64,000 bases of DNA from positions 248,001-312,000 of the forward strand of contig JBAJFG010000232.1 in the NCBI GenBank assembly GCA_037903475.1, read 5' to 3'. Positions 33,216 to 45,900 of the stretch are shown here, piece after piece (position 1 is the stretch's first letter; the number at the start of each line of letters is the position of its first letter). The position numbers and the translations under genes are program-made. The notes beneath the pieces are model-generated. The model saw only the letters and a list, made by a program, of their open reading frames with translations, did no database searches and was not told where the DNA came from. This DNA comes from Ancylostoma caninum. Its lineage: Eukaryota; Nematoda; Chromadorea; Rhabditida; Ancylostomatidae.

Positions 33216-35447
33216 CCCGCGTCCAGAAAAGGAAGTTCGTCACGGCCTAGGTAAATTTCTTCATGATTGGTGCCCTGGCACCTGTCCCGGCTATTCCTTC
33301 TACCTATTTGACCCAGGTGCACGTTATTCCAATCCGTATTCCCCTCCTCATTCCAGTCCATTTGTATCTGAATCGACCCCACACTTCACTCTGTTTTTAT
33401 ACATGGGCAGACCCTTATTACTTGAGTTACAACAACAACCAGCTAAAGATAGATTATTTCAAGAGAGCATTTCCACTGAATCGGCTACTTCCAATTAACA
33501 ACGGCCACTAGGGCTGATCAAAAGAAATTACTTCTCCCCCGTGGAGGAAGGCTACCGCTCACGCGATCGAGAGCTTTCCAAAAGTCGATGGACTTACTCG
33601 GGGGGGGGGGGATACAGGATCTACTAAATCTGTCCACCTTTTTTTCTGCATCGTATGCGGAGTATGCGAGCGAAGCGAGCATCAGTACAAGTCTGGAAGT
33701 CCGGCGTTAGCCGGACGGCTAGACTGGTTAATCTTATAAATTACAAACAATTTGCAACAGTACAAGCAACGGAGCTGAGTAATAGCGTAAAACTAAATTA
33801 TGAACCTATTGAAGGACTAATATATTGCGGTCAAAACTTTACACTAAAAAATGGATCGTTCTGGAAGCGGATCGGTTTTTTTTCAAGTAAGGGTGATTAT
33901 TAGATCGTCCTCGGTTCGCTGAGAAAACCCGAAAACTTCTACTAGGCTCTTTCTAAGTGTTTTTCTATGTTTTTCACCTTTAGTGAGTGAATACTCCGAG
34001 CTGGCAAGTTCTGCGACATGTTGGAGGATAGAAAGGACACGGTTGACATATATTCTTAAGTAATCTTGGTCAACTCTACGTATCCTTCGGCGTAGATGAT
34101 GTACTTAAAGTGCTAATTTATAACCTTAGCTCTGTATCCTCCACCAGAGCAAATACCGTGACGTCATGCGTAGCCGAATGCGCGAGATGGCCAACCACCG
34201 TAGCTTCTGTGTCAAGAAAAAGTTGTGTGTGAAATGCTGTTGTTCATGATTTCCTTACCCGAATCCACAATTACCCATACAACATGACAGGACTTCTGTA
34301 TCGGATAAAATTCTCTAAAATCACCAAGATGAGCTAATTGTGAAGGTATACTTTATACAACTAACATTTATTCTGCCCTTTGACAGCACACAAACTCTGT
34401 AGCTCATGGCTGATACTGTAGACACCGCTTAACATGATACTGCAGAGGAGAAATAACTTATATTCAAGAACTTTGAAGGGGAACAAGCTAGCCGCGGGCT
34501 TGCCTTTATCATATATTGCACATACCGCAACCGGATTGGTCTCGATCATATTTCATTGAGGTGCAATCCAGCCACTTTTCGCGAGCATCGAATCTGAAAA
34601 TTGCTCAACGCTCAAAATCTAGCAATGGTGAATACTCTGCCTATAAAATTCTCACAATTGCTTTTGCAGCTCTTGAAACAGTCTGCGTGCCTCAGCCAGA
34701 TTAGTATTCATACCCGCCAACAAAAGCTGGTCCGTCGAGCTGTGCCGCTTCTTTTGACTTTGGCCGAGCGAAGAGCTCCGCTTAAGTCCAATTGAATTCC
34801 ATAAAGGGGCTCACCTACAGTTACTGGCTTTACTGCCGGTGACAAGTAATGCAACCAAGAAGAGTAACATCTGAAGTTGATGCAGAAAATAAAGATTTCA
34901 CAGCGGCTCCCGGAAAATTCACTGAAGGTGTTGCTGAAAGAGATGTTCATATGGAAAAGCTTTCATTAGAATTGCGGAATTAGCAACTGAGTTGTCAGTA
35001 CTATCTAATGAATCTTCCATAAAGAAGTTGTCATTTCTTATGAGCAACCGTGCTCCCCAGATAAGGATGTCGACAACAAAATTACTTACCCTTTTTTTAA
35101 ATTTCCTACCTATGTTACTAAAAAATTGAATGGACTCAGAAGCTGGCGCTGTATTTTCAATTTTGATCTTGTGACTTGAATATGAGTTATAAGGTGTTGC
35201 ATAGGGCCTTTTGAAAGGAGCGAATATTGATGTTAGTTTAGAGTAACTGTCAACAAATCGTTCTCGTCAGCTTGAAGTATCTGCAGCAGTTCCTCAAGGA
35301 GCTCTCTCTCTATTCTCTTCAATATTTACACCAGAAATATTCCATAAGTTATTAGGTAGACCTAATGTCACATGCAAAATGTTGCTGATCACATTAACTT
35401 GTACAACACTGCATCGTGTGATAGTGATGTGCGCGCGTAACCTCGTG

Positions 35448-35478
<31 letters not shown>

Positions 35479-35725
35479 ATACTAAATACTAAATTTTTAG
35501 CGATAATGCTGCGAAATCTGCGGCGAATACGCGCCTGATAGTGCCATCAACGCAAAAAATCCATACGCTACGAAAAAGTTGTACTCTTAGTAATTCCGTT
35601 TGCTCTTCCGTTTTCGCAGTATTATTCCTTTCGAAAAACCTTCTAACCCCCATGATACGAAGCATATAAAAGACAAAGCTGACACATCTCGATGTGTTAA
35701 ATTTGACCATTGGCGTCTTTCTACG
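33216..35725. other. Intergenic, no gene supported
   Basis: The stretch contains a G-run (33,600-33,610), a small GC hairpin GTCCGGCGTTAGCCGGAC at about 33,700 and an (AAAT)n/(TAAA)n microsatellite at about 35,448-35,480, possibly a LINE tail. Promoter elements of ASP gene 3 would lie at the right end but none was recognised. Confidence 0.45.
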
Positions 35726-38700
35726 ATGATAAATGTAGGTGCATCTCTTAGCGAATATCTAGTAGTTCTACTCGTCGCATTGTATTTCAGCTCATAATTC
35801 TGTGCCTTGTGCGGACTGCATTGTCTACAAGTAAGTCCACCCCTTCAGTTATTGTTGTGCCATCAGAAAGGGTTTATTTTAGCCGCCAATTGCCCTGGAG
35901 CAGCCCTAACGAATGACCAACGTGATAAGATCACACATTTTCACAATCAGATTCGATCAACAGTCGCAAATGGAGTGGCGCCAAACTGGATTGGATGTCT
36001 TGGTGGTGGAGCAAATATCTATGAATTGGTATATTTTCCCTAATGTGGCTAATCCTTGCTCCTGAACTTGTCCAGCTCAGCTACTTGTTCCCCGAATCCT
36101 GCAATACCATAGAAAACCCTAATCTTAGGTCGTCACGAGAAATAGTGGTCATTCAGAGATACGACTGTGCCTTGGAGGCCGCTGCTGAAGCAGCAATGGC
36201 TAACGCGTGCCGACAAGCAATGGTGACACCAGCTGTACACGGACAAAATGTTCAAGCGTATGTTGACGATCGATTTATCGATTATTTGGAATTAAACAGG
36301 TATTAACTTAACACAATATATATCATTAGAAAAATCTAATCAAGACGATTCGAAATGTGACAACAGCTCCTTGAGCGGTCCAGCTTTAGACAAATTCTGA
36401 GGATTTGAAAACCGAGTCATAGTCACTCAGCGAAGAAGCCAGATGTTCGACATCTCACAAGCAGCTGCGAAAATGTCAACGGAAGGCTACGCGCCACAAT
36501 TAGCTCCGTTGGTAGCGTAATTCCGCCTATTTCAAGGATTTTTTTTTTCAAATTCTAGAATAGATAACTAACGAAGATGAGATAGGTGTCCATTGTTCAG
36601 CAAACAATGCGCAACCCTCACATAGCTGAGGGATATAGTGACTTCTTTCATTCCCAAACGCAAAATTTGGTTAGAAGGAAGGTAGTAGAAATGAAGCCGT
36701 TAGTGTTGGCCCGATCGACGCGTGCATATAAGCAGCGCGGTCGCGTCGCGGCGATGCGGGCCGATGTGTTTGACTGCGCCTATATAATTTTCGTTGTACT
36801 TGGAATAATATACATATGACTGCTCAAAATTTTCTCGAAGTTCCTCATGACCTTACTTGCAGCTACGTCAGCAACAAAATATGTGCCCTGAAATTGGACG
36901 ATCTGATTGAAGACAGCATCCAACAGTGGTACATGCCAGTTTACCGCTATGGTTTGAACGACGCTAACAACATGTACACGGACCCTCGCCTCGAGTCTTT
37001 TGCGAATGTGAGCATTATTCTGAAATCCTCTGCACTACCTTACCCGGTAATTAGAAGTGTAACTACCTAATTTAGATGGCCTTCTACAAAAATACCGCAG
37101 TGGGCTGCCACTACGCAGAATGCCCAGGCCATAACTCTGCTAGAAAGGTTATTACCTGCATGTACGATAATGTGTGAGTCCAACGGCAACTTGCCTTCCA
37201 TTAAATTTCCATAGTGCAGCTTATTGCAGCATCACCCCAAGCGACTTCATCTACCAGAAAGGATTCCCATGCCGTACCAATGCTGACTGCTCATTTTACA
37301 CTTCCTCAACTTGCGATCTCACTACAGGGCTGTGTGGAACGACTGTACGTCCACAACCGAATCCACAACCAAATCCGAACCCAACTCCATGTCGTAGGTT
37401 TCCAAATATCCAAGCCTGACATCCTATTGTGACAATGAGACAGATGTTTTTCAGCTCCAACAACGGGAGGAATGTGTTCAAACACCGAAATGACGGACAC
37501 AGTACGGCGAAAGATCCTTCAAATGCACAATTGGAGAAGGTTCGTTACAGAAACGGCTAATACGAAAATGGAGAGAGCGCGGACGACAAGGCAGGGGCGT
37601 GGCTTCACGCTGCGTCCACGAGCCAATCGCAGCCGTGATTGGTCAAAAACGCCTGGAATTGTATACGAATATTTGTTGGCCCAGACAATAAGCAATGAGA
37701 AAAACGTGTTGTATGCGCAAAATTGCGGCATAGGACGAACCTCGTAACACATTCATAAAAATCGATTAAGTACGAGAGGTGCGCGATGCCATGAGGGACG
37801 CGCGCAGACGCGTGCGTCCCTCATGGCATCGCGCACCTCTCGTACTTAATCGATATCGATCGAATGATGCGATCGTGCCTAAGTGCATGGTGGTAGCTTC
37901 CATTTCGAAGAATATGAGTACTTGATACTGATGAAGGAGTCTCTGTTAACTTTTTTTTTAAATTTAGATCACAATTGGCGCTCGGAAACATTAAAAATGG
38001 AAAGAATAGTTATAACTGTCCAACAGCCAGCAACATGTATAAAATGGTGAGTTCTCGTTGCTCATTGAGACCCTTATTTATGGACCTTATTAGGGATCAT
38101 TAAGCATATTTCTCGGGCATTCAACTCTCATATTTTTCGGTTACGAACCAACCAACCAAATTTAAAGAATTGGTGCCATTCTCCGAACCCAGAAGCACTT
38201 AACCATGAAGGGTAAATCGTACAAATGATCTAATCATAGCATTGTCATAGCCCCCCCCCCCCCGTGATGCATTCCGCGAACAGGGATATTAATTTTGACC
38301 ACCTTTTCCACACAAACAGGGTTCGTCTGCACTAGTTCTACAAAATTGACACCACCCCTTTTTTCTTTACGAAGTTCGAATAAGATTGTCTATTTTTCAA
38401 TGTGATTTATGCCTTTGCACAAATTTTGGTTATTTCAGAAATACGACTGCGAACTCGAGAATTTGGCTCTGGCATACGCCAAGCAATGCACTCTGGTGGC
38501 GTCAAACACACCGACTGAAGGTGAAAATGTGCACTCGGCACCGTACCAACCCGATCAGTATGCTGCAGCTAAAGCGGTAAGACCTAGAGAAAGGGTCCCG
38601 GTTTTCCTCTTGGGACCTTAGACATGAACTGCCCACGAAAAATATGATTTTCGTGCTCAACGGTGCCAATGTTAGCAATGTCCGACAGAGGACCGCCCAC

Positions 38701-41188
38701 TCCGACTGGACGAGTTCTCCGCGCGCGGAAATTCTTCTGCCGAAGTGATCCCTTCCAAGAAACGGCTCCATACCGTGGGGCAGTAAAATATGTCAGACCT
38801 TGCTCGGGACATGCGTGAATCTATGTTGATCTATGACGCTATGTTCCGGTTGAGACGCGCGCAACAAGTATAAACAGGCGCTAAAACTGCCTATCATATA
38901 CATTTTCCAATGTTTTTGTTTTTTTTTATAAGGGAAGTTCTCATACTTCACTTATATATTATTTTTTTTTACTTATATGTATTATTGGTTTACTATTTTC
39001 GCAAAATTAGTCGGGGATTGGACGAACAGCTGATTTACTTTAGCGATGGTATATAACAGTTGTGATTCGTGCACGCGCCACGTGCCGCGCCGCGCCGCTT
39101 GAGTGCGTCGCGTCCACGCGAGTCCGAATCGATGAGCTTATCTAAGAATGTTACTTTTAGGCAGTGCAAGCATGGTGGAGTCAGATCTTCAAGAATGGAC
39201 TTAATCAAAAGATGCTCTTCATAGCTAACCTGAGGGATAAACCAAACTCACCGTTAGGTTTTACTCAGGTAATAGATACAAGTGCTCAAATGACTACACT
39301 CCGGTCCGGCAGCCACTGCAAATGGGCGCCGGCGGGCGCCGGCCGCCGCCACCCTACGACGCCCCGGTATTAATGAGCTATGAACCACTCCAACTTGGGA
39401 GAAAGCGAAGAAAAATACAATTTTAGTCCATAGTAGACAGGGTAGATAAGCCTAACCCTATGCTTAAGAATGGGTTTAAGGCTTAGGCTTAGGCTTCACA
39501 GGAGTGGCCCCACCCAACTCCCTTTTCACCTAAATTTCTAAGATAAACTACGACAAATATAAGTGTAAGTAATAATGAACACCATTTGTATGTTGCATCG
39601 CGTGCGCGCATAGCTCAGTGGGTTGAGCGAATGATCGACGTTGTGGTGGTCAGGGATCGAATCCTGTCCTGTGCCCCCGTTTTGCAAATACATATAGTAT
39701 GCTGCCTACGGCTGCTGCAGTTATCTAACAAACTCCAACATAAAAAGTAGCCCGGATGGCTCAGTGGTTTGAGCGGCAGATTGCAATCTGTCCCTATCGC
39801 TGGTTCCACTCCGTTGGAGATCCAGAGTTAAGTATCGCAGTGTTTGGGGTTCACTGCTTGGAACGTCCCCCGTGATCTCTTCGGGTAGTCCAGGAAGGCA
39901 TCCGGCAACGTTTTGCATAAATTTCTAAGATAAACTACGATAAGTGTAAGTGTAAGTAATAGTAATAGTGTAAGTAATAGTGAAAAACCACTTTTTCAAA
40001 GTTGAGGGAAACCGGGAGAGAGTAACTCCGCCGTAAAGGACTGCTTCACGAAAGATAAATGACAGCGGTAAAACTACTTCGCAATGGATATGGAACAATT
40101 TATACGGATTTCAATTATTTCTGAGAATCCCGAATTGGATGAGCTTTATTATTCAGATGGGATAACTGAAGTACTATGTCCATCTATAAAAGAATAACGG
40201 CCATTTCTGTATTCGCGAAGCAGTGTACTATAGCTGAAAATGGAAGAGTTGGCTTCGCTTACTGTGTATTCAGAAATCTTTCCCCATGAAAATCACAAAA
40301 ATGAAAAAACGTGAAAATGGTCCCCTGCTCTATAGCTTTAACATATCCACTGCATTCTGTCGACTAAAATTGTATTTTTCTTCGCTTTCTCCCAAGCTCG
40401 AGTGATTTATAGCTCATTAATACCGGGGCGCCGGATGGTGGCGGCTGCGGGCGCCCGCCGGCGCCCATTTGCAGTGGCTGTCGGACCCGACTGTACATAT
40501 GAGCAGCTGCTGACTTTGATTTTAAGATGGGTTGGGCCCTATCGTACAAAATTGGATGCGCTGTAGTCCAGTGTAATGGGAATTGGTTTAGCGTTTGCCG
40601 TTACCGTGCAAAGTGAGTTCATAATAACTTCTTACTACAATTTATCTCCTATTTCCATTCATTTTTTACCCCATGTTAGGATGGTCCATGTGTACCCCGG
40701 AGACATTGCCTCGGACCATCAATGACGCTTCATCGTAGCGTGGTGAAAACATATTAGGCATGTGGGTTGTGAAGTATAATCCAACGATGCTGCTGCTTAC
40801 ACTCACCAGGAAACGTTCACAGAAATGTTCTCTAGACCAGCAATAGCCTTTTGTCGCAGTAGGGCTTTACAACACGCGCATTTTAATATGAATGAGACAC
40901 CAATGGTTTGTGCTGCACACTGCGCTACACCAAGTAGCGATCAAAAATAAGGACGATGACATAAAAATGTGCGGAAACGCAGACAGATAGAGTGTCAAAA
41001 CGCGAACGACGCGCTACAGGGAGGAGGCCGATTCCACTGAAGCCACCTTTTCTTTTAATTACACGTTTTACCTAAAATACTTATTTAGGGGTAATGTTCT
41101 TAACCAGCAAATCTACCAAGTCGGACCACCTTGTTCCGCCTGCCAGACTTCATGCCTAGGGGAAGGACTCTGTGCAACACCTCCCTAA
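35726..41188 (+). CDS. ASP gene 3: complete two-domain SCP/TAPS (ASP-1-type) secreted protein, 432 aa
   Basis: Thirteen exons: 35726-35734, 35791-35830, 35883-36028, 36157-36257, 36863-37007, 37076-37173, 37230-37393, 37455-37539, 37968-38046, 38439-38576, 39161-39268, 40527-40612, 41089-41188; total 1299 bp, in frame, stop TAA. The start was chosen because the first two tiny exons give a signal peptide (MINLIILCLVRTALSTTA) and gene 4 has the same arrangement. CAP domain 1 covers about residues 20-179 (NCPGAALTNDQRDK, FHNQIRS, RYDCALE, GCHYAEC). The Cys hinge and Pro/Asn linker (PQPNPQPNPNPTP) cover about 180-233. CAP domain 2 covers about 235-432 (MHNWRRSQLALG, KYDCELE, GENVHS, KIGCAVVQC, CSACQTSCLGEGLCATP). 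The His of the usual HYTQ motif is replaced (GFTQ). Convergent with gene 4. Family call is firm; biochemical role is unknown. Confidence 0.92.
37761..37854. repeat. Perfect 41-bp hairpin in intron 8 of ASP gene 3
   Basis: The arms 37,761-37,801 and 37,814-37,854 are fully complementary (ATCGATTAAGTACGAGAGGT... against its reverse), with a 12-base loop GCGCAGACGCGT. There is no coding content. A full-length match with no mismatch suggests recent origin, for example a small foldback element, or gene-conversion-like upkeep. Confidence 0.9.
38238..38265. repeat. C-run in intron 9 of ASP gene 3
   Basis: A run of about 13 C residues (about 38,251-38,263). Low-complexity; its length may be an assembly estimate. 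Confidence 0.5.
39476..39502 (+). repeat. Short TTAGGC-like run
   Basis: AAGGCTTAGGCTTAGGCTTC contains about three units of TTAGGC, the nematode telomere repeat. Nearby AAGCCTAACCC can pair with it. Too short to claim an ancient telomere; noted as an interstitial motif. Confidence 0.4.
39602..39960 (+). repeat. Two tRNA-derived SINE pieces
   Basis: First piece: TAGCTCAGTGGG (A-box) at about 39,610 and GGATCGAATCC (B-box) at about 39,653. Second piece: TGGCTCAGTGG at about 39,757 and GGTTCCACTCC about 50 bp on. The tail AAATTTCTAAGATAAACTACGA...GTAAGTAATAG occurs at about 39,533 and again at 39,919, so two related SINEs seem to lie head to tail. Not functional tRNAs, as no acceptor-stem pairing was found. 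Confidence 0.5.
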
Positions 41189-41950
41189 AAGATGGATGTC
41201 AATTATTTATTTCATTTTCGCTGTTGTTTCATATTCTTAGCAACGAAGTTGAGCAATTCAATGAGATGGCTTAATAATGTTTGCTATCACTAATAATTAT
41301 AATAATAAATGCATTTTCTCACTCGTGAGACTTTGTAGTTACTGAAAGAACAATATCCAGAGGTCGCAGCCATGAAAACATCCATTTTCGATTTGATGTT
41401 CGCAAATTGACCATTTTTTTCAAATGGCGGTTTCTATTGTAGTACCTGATTTAATCACGCGTTAGTAAACAAATAGATACAATTCATTGAATCTCCACGT
41501 TCTCATTTTTTAGAACCTAAGCATTTTGCAATATGAACTTAATACTGTGTTGAGCCTGACCAGGTTATTAGTCGATATATTTATTTGTTATTTTGCTTGA
41601 AATTTCGGCGTGACCGTCGTCTCCGTAGGCTAAAAGTGGCTCACAGTTTCATTCCAAGTCCTACGTCTCCTTTTACTCCGCTAGTTTTAACTTTCTTCCC
41701 AGCCCACTGCCTCGAAATCTCTTTCCATCCATGTTTGCACTCATGGAGCAAAATGACATGGATCTGTTCCCTAAGAGCATCTTGGACATTTGGCCTGAAA
41801 TTAGCCAAGAATGACGTTTGAAACAAATGAAAATCAAAAAACGAACGAACATTAAAAAGGCTTCATAATAGTGCACAACATTGTGAGCATTGAATATATT
41901 ATCTAATACATCATTTGGAAAGCCCTGCCAGTTACGAAATTTTTCATCCT
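41189..41950. other. Intergenic between convergent ASP genes 3 and 4
   Basis: No coding exon supported. AATAATTATAATAATAAATG at about 41,289 could hold the polyadenylation signal of gene 3 (AATAAA at about 41,304). Confidence 0.4.
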
Positions 41951-41954
41951 CCAG

Positions 41955-42180
41955 GAGTACGCTGCGCAAGCGCGTCGCGCGCTGGTATCAATGTCGTCTG
42001 CTGCCGTTATGCTATTTCTAGCAGCTTTTCTACTCGATACGAAAAAAGATCATCAAATCGGGAGGAAAACGCCTAGAAATAGCATCCCGGCGGCAGACGA
42101 CATCGACTCAGGTGCGCGCGGCGCGGTTGCGCGGCGCCATTCCCGACGCTGCAGAAGGACCATCGCAATCGACGCTCACT
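41955..42180. mobile_element. Palindromic GC-rich MITE, copy 2
   Basis: ATGTCGTCTGCTGCCGTTATGCTATTTCTAGC and a later GCTATTTCTAGG-type inverse (CCTAGAAATAGCATCCCGGCGGCAGACGACAT) pair with each other, as in the element at 19,878-20,146, whose core it shares. The outer arms are less well kept (GCGCGTCGCGCGC / GCGCGCGGCGCGG). Confidence 0.55.
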
Positions 42181-42284
42181 GTAATAATCCTGCAGTGCAA
42201 GCCAATATTCACAAGTTTGGAAATAAGTTCTGTATAGAGCACTTGTACGACACAAATGCTGCAGTCTCGCATACCTAAAGCGCA

Positions 42285-42665
42285 GAATGGTGTAGTGCCA
42301 ATGAGCGCCGTCGGGGGTAAAATCATCGAGAGCTTGAATCCCGCCCGACGCGTGATTTCAGCGCGCGTCTGTAAGTATGGCTGAATCGTCAGTTATTCAA
42401 GCTAGAGCGATTCCCGATTTCACTGGCATCAAGCCCAGTGGGCGGAATTTGATGGTAGCTCGGAGCCCAATTTTCTATAAGACAATATCAATCAATAATC
42501 GAAGCAGATCAACTGAAGTGTGGACTTTATTCAGTAGCAAAATCTCGGCAAAACTGACAAAATGAAGTTGTTCAGTAAATACAAGCTTTAGAAGCGAACA
42601 GGAAACTATATAAATGAAACAAAGTCATTTGGACAGGTCTAAATGACAGTGCTATTTGGTCCGTA
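42285..42665 (+). repeat. SINE with tRNA-like head, copy 1
   Basis: It matches 49,985-50,375. The head has TGGTGTAGTGCC (A-box-like) and CTTGAATCCC (degenerate B-box); then a shared body (CGTGATTTCAGCGCGCGTCT, GAGCGATTCC...) runs to TCTAAATGACAGTG. It lies just past the 3' end of ASP gene 4. Confidence 0.55.
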
Positions 42666-42924
42666 GAGGAAAATCGGGACAAGATACAACAGGTGGCCAG
42701 CAGACAGATCTCAAAGAACGATAAAGTGATCTTTAGGAGAAAAAAAAACAGTTGCATGGTCTCAGGAGGTAATTAACTAAGAGATAAGCCCACATGCTTG
42801 CGAACGGGACAATGCAGTCACCATCTCAAATGTTGTCCCATGGTCGATCGGTGACCCAGAAACACTTTAGAAAAAACGTAGAACTAATTGAGGAGAATCA
42901 CCAGCTAATTGGAACTAGAAGTGG

Positions 42925-45900
42925 TTATGGCGTAGCACAGAGTCCTTCACCTATACATGAGGTTGGACGAGCAGTGCAAGGCTGACCAACGTTGTAGATG
43001 TGCTCATTTAGGATGTTTCCTCTGGAACAAGAACGGATAGAAGATATCATACTATAAATGTCCGTATGCATAAAATTGGACTCTATCTCACAGGTTCCAG
43101 ATAATTTCTTGGAAGAAGAAAAGAAGAATCGATAATCGATCCATCGGTTGATCGATAATCATACTTTCTCACTTTTGCTTCCTTCCTCACACCGGTCTTT
43201 CACTATGGAATTGATGCGAGAAATGGTATACGGAGAACTCCAAGTGGCCGTGTGAAAGGGGCGGGTTCCGTGGCTTCGTGGCACTTGGGCTCTCTGGCAG
43301 AAGCAGACAACCAGAGTCACGTGTAGAGCCCCTGTGTCTCTGCCCAACAGAGCCGCATCGCGGTCCCGCCCCTTGCACACGGTCGTTTGGAGTTTCCCGC
43401 AGGTACCGGGCGGATGGGTGGGCGGCTAAGCCCATCTAGCTCCTAATTTTGGTTCAACACTCAACACTCTAAGCTGCTTATAATCTTTTAGGTATTTCTT
43501 TGCAAATCACTTATAGAAGAGGAAACATTAGCAAAAAGAGAGCCTGATTCTTAAGAGTATATTGGCTAAAGAAAGGAAGCGAATACCTAGCGAGGACTTG
43601 CCCAAACCTTAAAATTTGAGGGTAGTATTCCATTCTATGAGGACACTGTGGATGGTATGAGTAGAACACAAAAGTTCTCTTCCAACTTACTTTGCTTCAT
43701 ACCGACAAACGGTGAATGTATTGGCGGGACAGTCCACTACAGCGCATCCAATTTTGTACGACTTAGCCCAGCCCATCTGAAAAACAAGTTGCACAACAAT
43801 GAATTGAAGATTATGATGGATTTCTATTCCCTAAGAAAGACTATGCTCAAACGATTACCTGTGTGAACGCCGTCGGTGCATTTGGTTTATCCCTTAGGTT
43901 AGCAATGAACAGCACTCTTTGGTTGATTCCATTTCTGAAGATCTGACTCCACCATGCTTTAACCGCCTAAAATAGACTATTTTTAGGCATTGTTAGGAGT
44001 TTTTGCTCGCGCCATCGTAAGCAATGAGGTATATGCCGCACGGAGGTGTTCAAAGTCACACAGAACCACCTTGGTGACGGTAGGTCACGTGGAAATGTCG
44101 GAAAAATTATGCACAAGGTGAAGACTCCACACATATATTTTCCGTACTTGGTGCAACTCCATGGAAACATTTCAAAAAGGAATAAAAACACAACAAAATT
44201 CACATCAGCACAAGCACATCCCTTTTTTCATTTGCGAGTACATGAATCAACGGGGGGGGGGGGAAGGGAGGGGGAGGATAACCTGCCTCCCCTCCACTGA
44301 GGGTTACCTTTCCAAATTATAATATACCGGGGCTGGTATGCATCATTGAATTATGATTACCCAAAGTAAACGCTTTAAGGTTCAGAAAAAACGGGTAACA
44401 TATTTACCCTGAGTAAGCTCAATTATCTATGTCACCCCAGGATAGCACCACATAGCTGATTGCAGACAGTTCTGGTGCTCGCCTACCTCGAGCGCAGTAT
44501 CCATTGCGCTGAAGAAATTAACTGAGACGGACCACGAGCTTACAGATTCGTAGACCGCGTTGAATATTCGTGTCTGCCGAACTCCTCAACGGCCACATGC
44601 ATCACTGAGGATACCCAGGGTGAGCGTATTGATACCCCCAGAATTTACCCATTGTTGACACGGGCGCCAATGCGTTTACCGTGGGTAATCTCATTGATGC
44701 ACCAGACGTACCGCTAACAAACGGGGGTGCGGATGAACAGACGGACGGACGCACGACGCGTAGAGAAAAAAAACTTGAACGTAAATCAAAACGAAGTAAA
44801 TCTCACCACTCTTGCAGCCTCGGTCTTATTCTGCGTCAAAGGTGCAGAATGCACATTTTCGCCTTCGTTCGGTGGGTTTGATGGGACCAACTGGCATTTT
44901 TTGGCGTATGTCAGGGCAGAATTCTCGAGGGTGCAGTCGTATTTCTAAAATTAAAACGAAAATCTAGATTGTTAGCGGTTGGAATAAGTAAAAACTAATT
45001 TAAAAAATTTACCATTTTATACATGTTGCTGGCTTTTGGACAGTAATAGCTGTTCTTTCCATTCTTAATATTTCCCAGAGCCAATTTTGACCTGAACAGA
45101 AAAAAACCATTGTTATTATGTCGAATTAAAGGCAAATAATGAAAAAAATGATGAAAATAATGCATTTGCAATGACAAGGGAAAAAGGAGAATGTTCTCTA
45201 GAAACGCGTTCACCCAATCAATATCCGCGCGCGCGTCCGCACGCACGTGGGATATTGATTGGGTGAACGCGTCGAGTGTTCCCGGGCATTTCAAGGACAG
45301 CGCGTGTTCATGCTCATGAAACAATAAGAGAAAATGTTTTGGGAATTCACAGACTTGTTTTCATTATGGGAAAATGGCGGTTTAAAAATGATTTTTACAG
45401 AACTCGCGAGAGAAGTGTTTGCCGACCTCGCCGCAGACCCATCAGCCCATTTGTATCGTCGTCTGCACCCTCCATCATAGTGTGCTCTCTCAAACGCAAT
45501 CAGCCAATCACAGCCTTGCGGCGCACAGAAGCAGACACGCCCCTACTCTGCTGTCTGCGCTGTCAACTTTTGCGTTTACGGTCGCGCCGCATGGGAAAAC
45601 AACTTTCATAGTTGAGGTTCTCATGAAACAAACCTTCTATAGTTGTGCATTCTAAGAATTTCATTCCTTATTACATCAGTCATTTCTGCGTTTGGGCATA
45701 TTCCACCTGCCGGAGCTGCAAAATACGCTCTCTCAATCTTGAATTATAGCTTTGATGTCGAGAAAACCTACGATTTGGATTCGGGTTTGGATTCGGATTT
45801 GGATTTACTGTTGTTTCACATAGCGATGTGGCCAAGTCGCAAGTTGAAGGATTATAAACCGAGCAGTCAGCATCCTTAACGCATGGAGTCCCTCTCGGGT

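Larger units (their letters stand above)
39298..40497. mobile_element. 1.2-kb inverted-repeat element in intron 11 of ASP gene 3
   Basis: Arms of about 130 bp (39,300-39,430 and 40,365-40,495) are inverted copies, with CCGGTCCGGCAGCCACTGCA at one end and TGCAGTGGCTGTCGGACCCG at the other and GGGCGCCGGCGGGCGCC cores. TACA occurs just outside both ends, a possible 4-bp duplication. The interior has no transposase frame but carries two tRNA-like SINE pieces and a short TTAGGC run. Superfamily undetermined. Confidence 0.6.

Noticed and set aside
32409..33382. Long minus-strand frames (212 and 295 codons) over the 50-bp array
   Set aside because: They exist only because the repeat unit lacks stops; two overlapping frames are open and neither has a recognisable domain or splice context.
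39602..39690. A working tRNA gene
   Set aside because: A- and B-boxes are good, but no acceptor or anticodon stem pairing is found and the piece is part of a repeated SINE.
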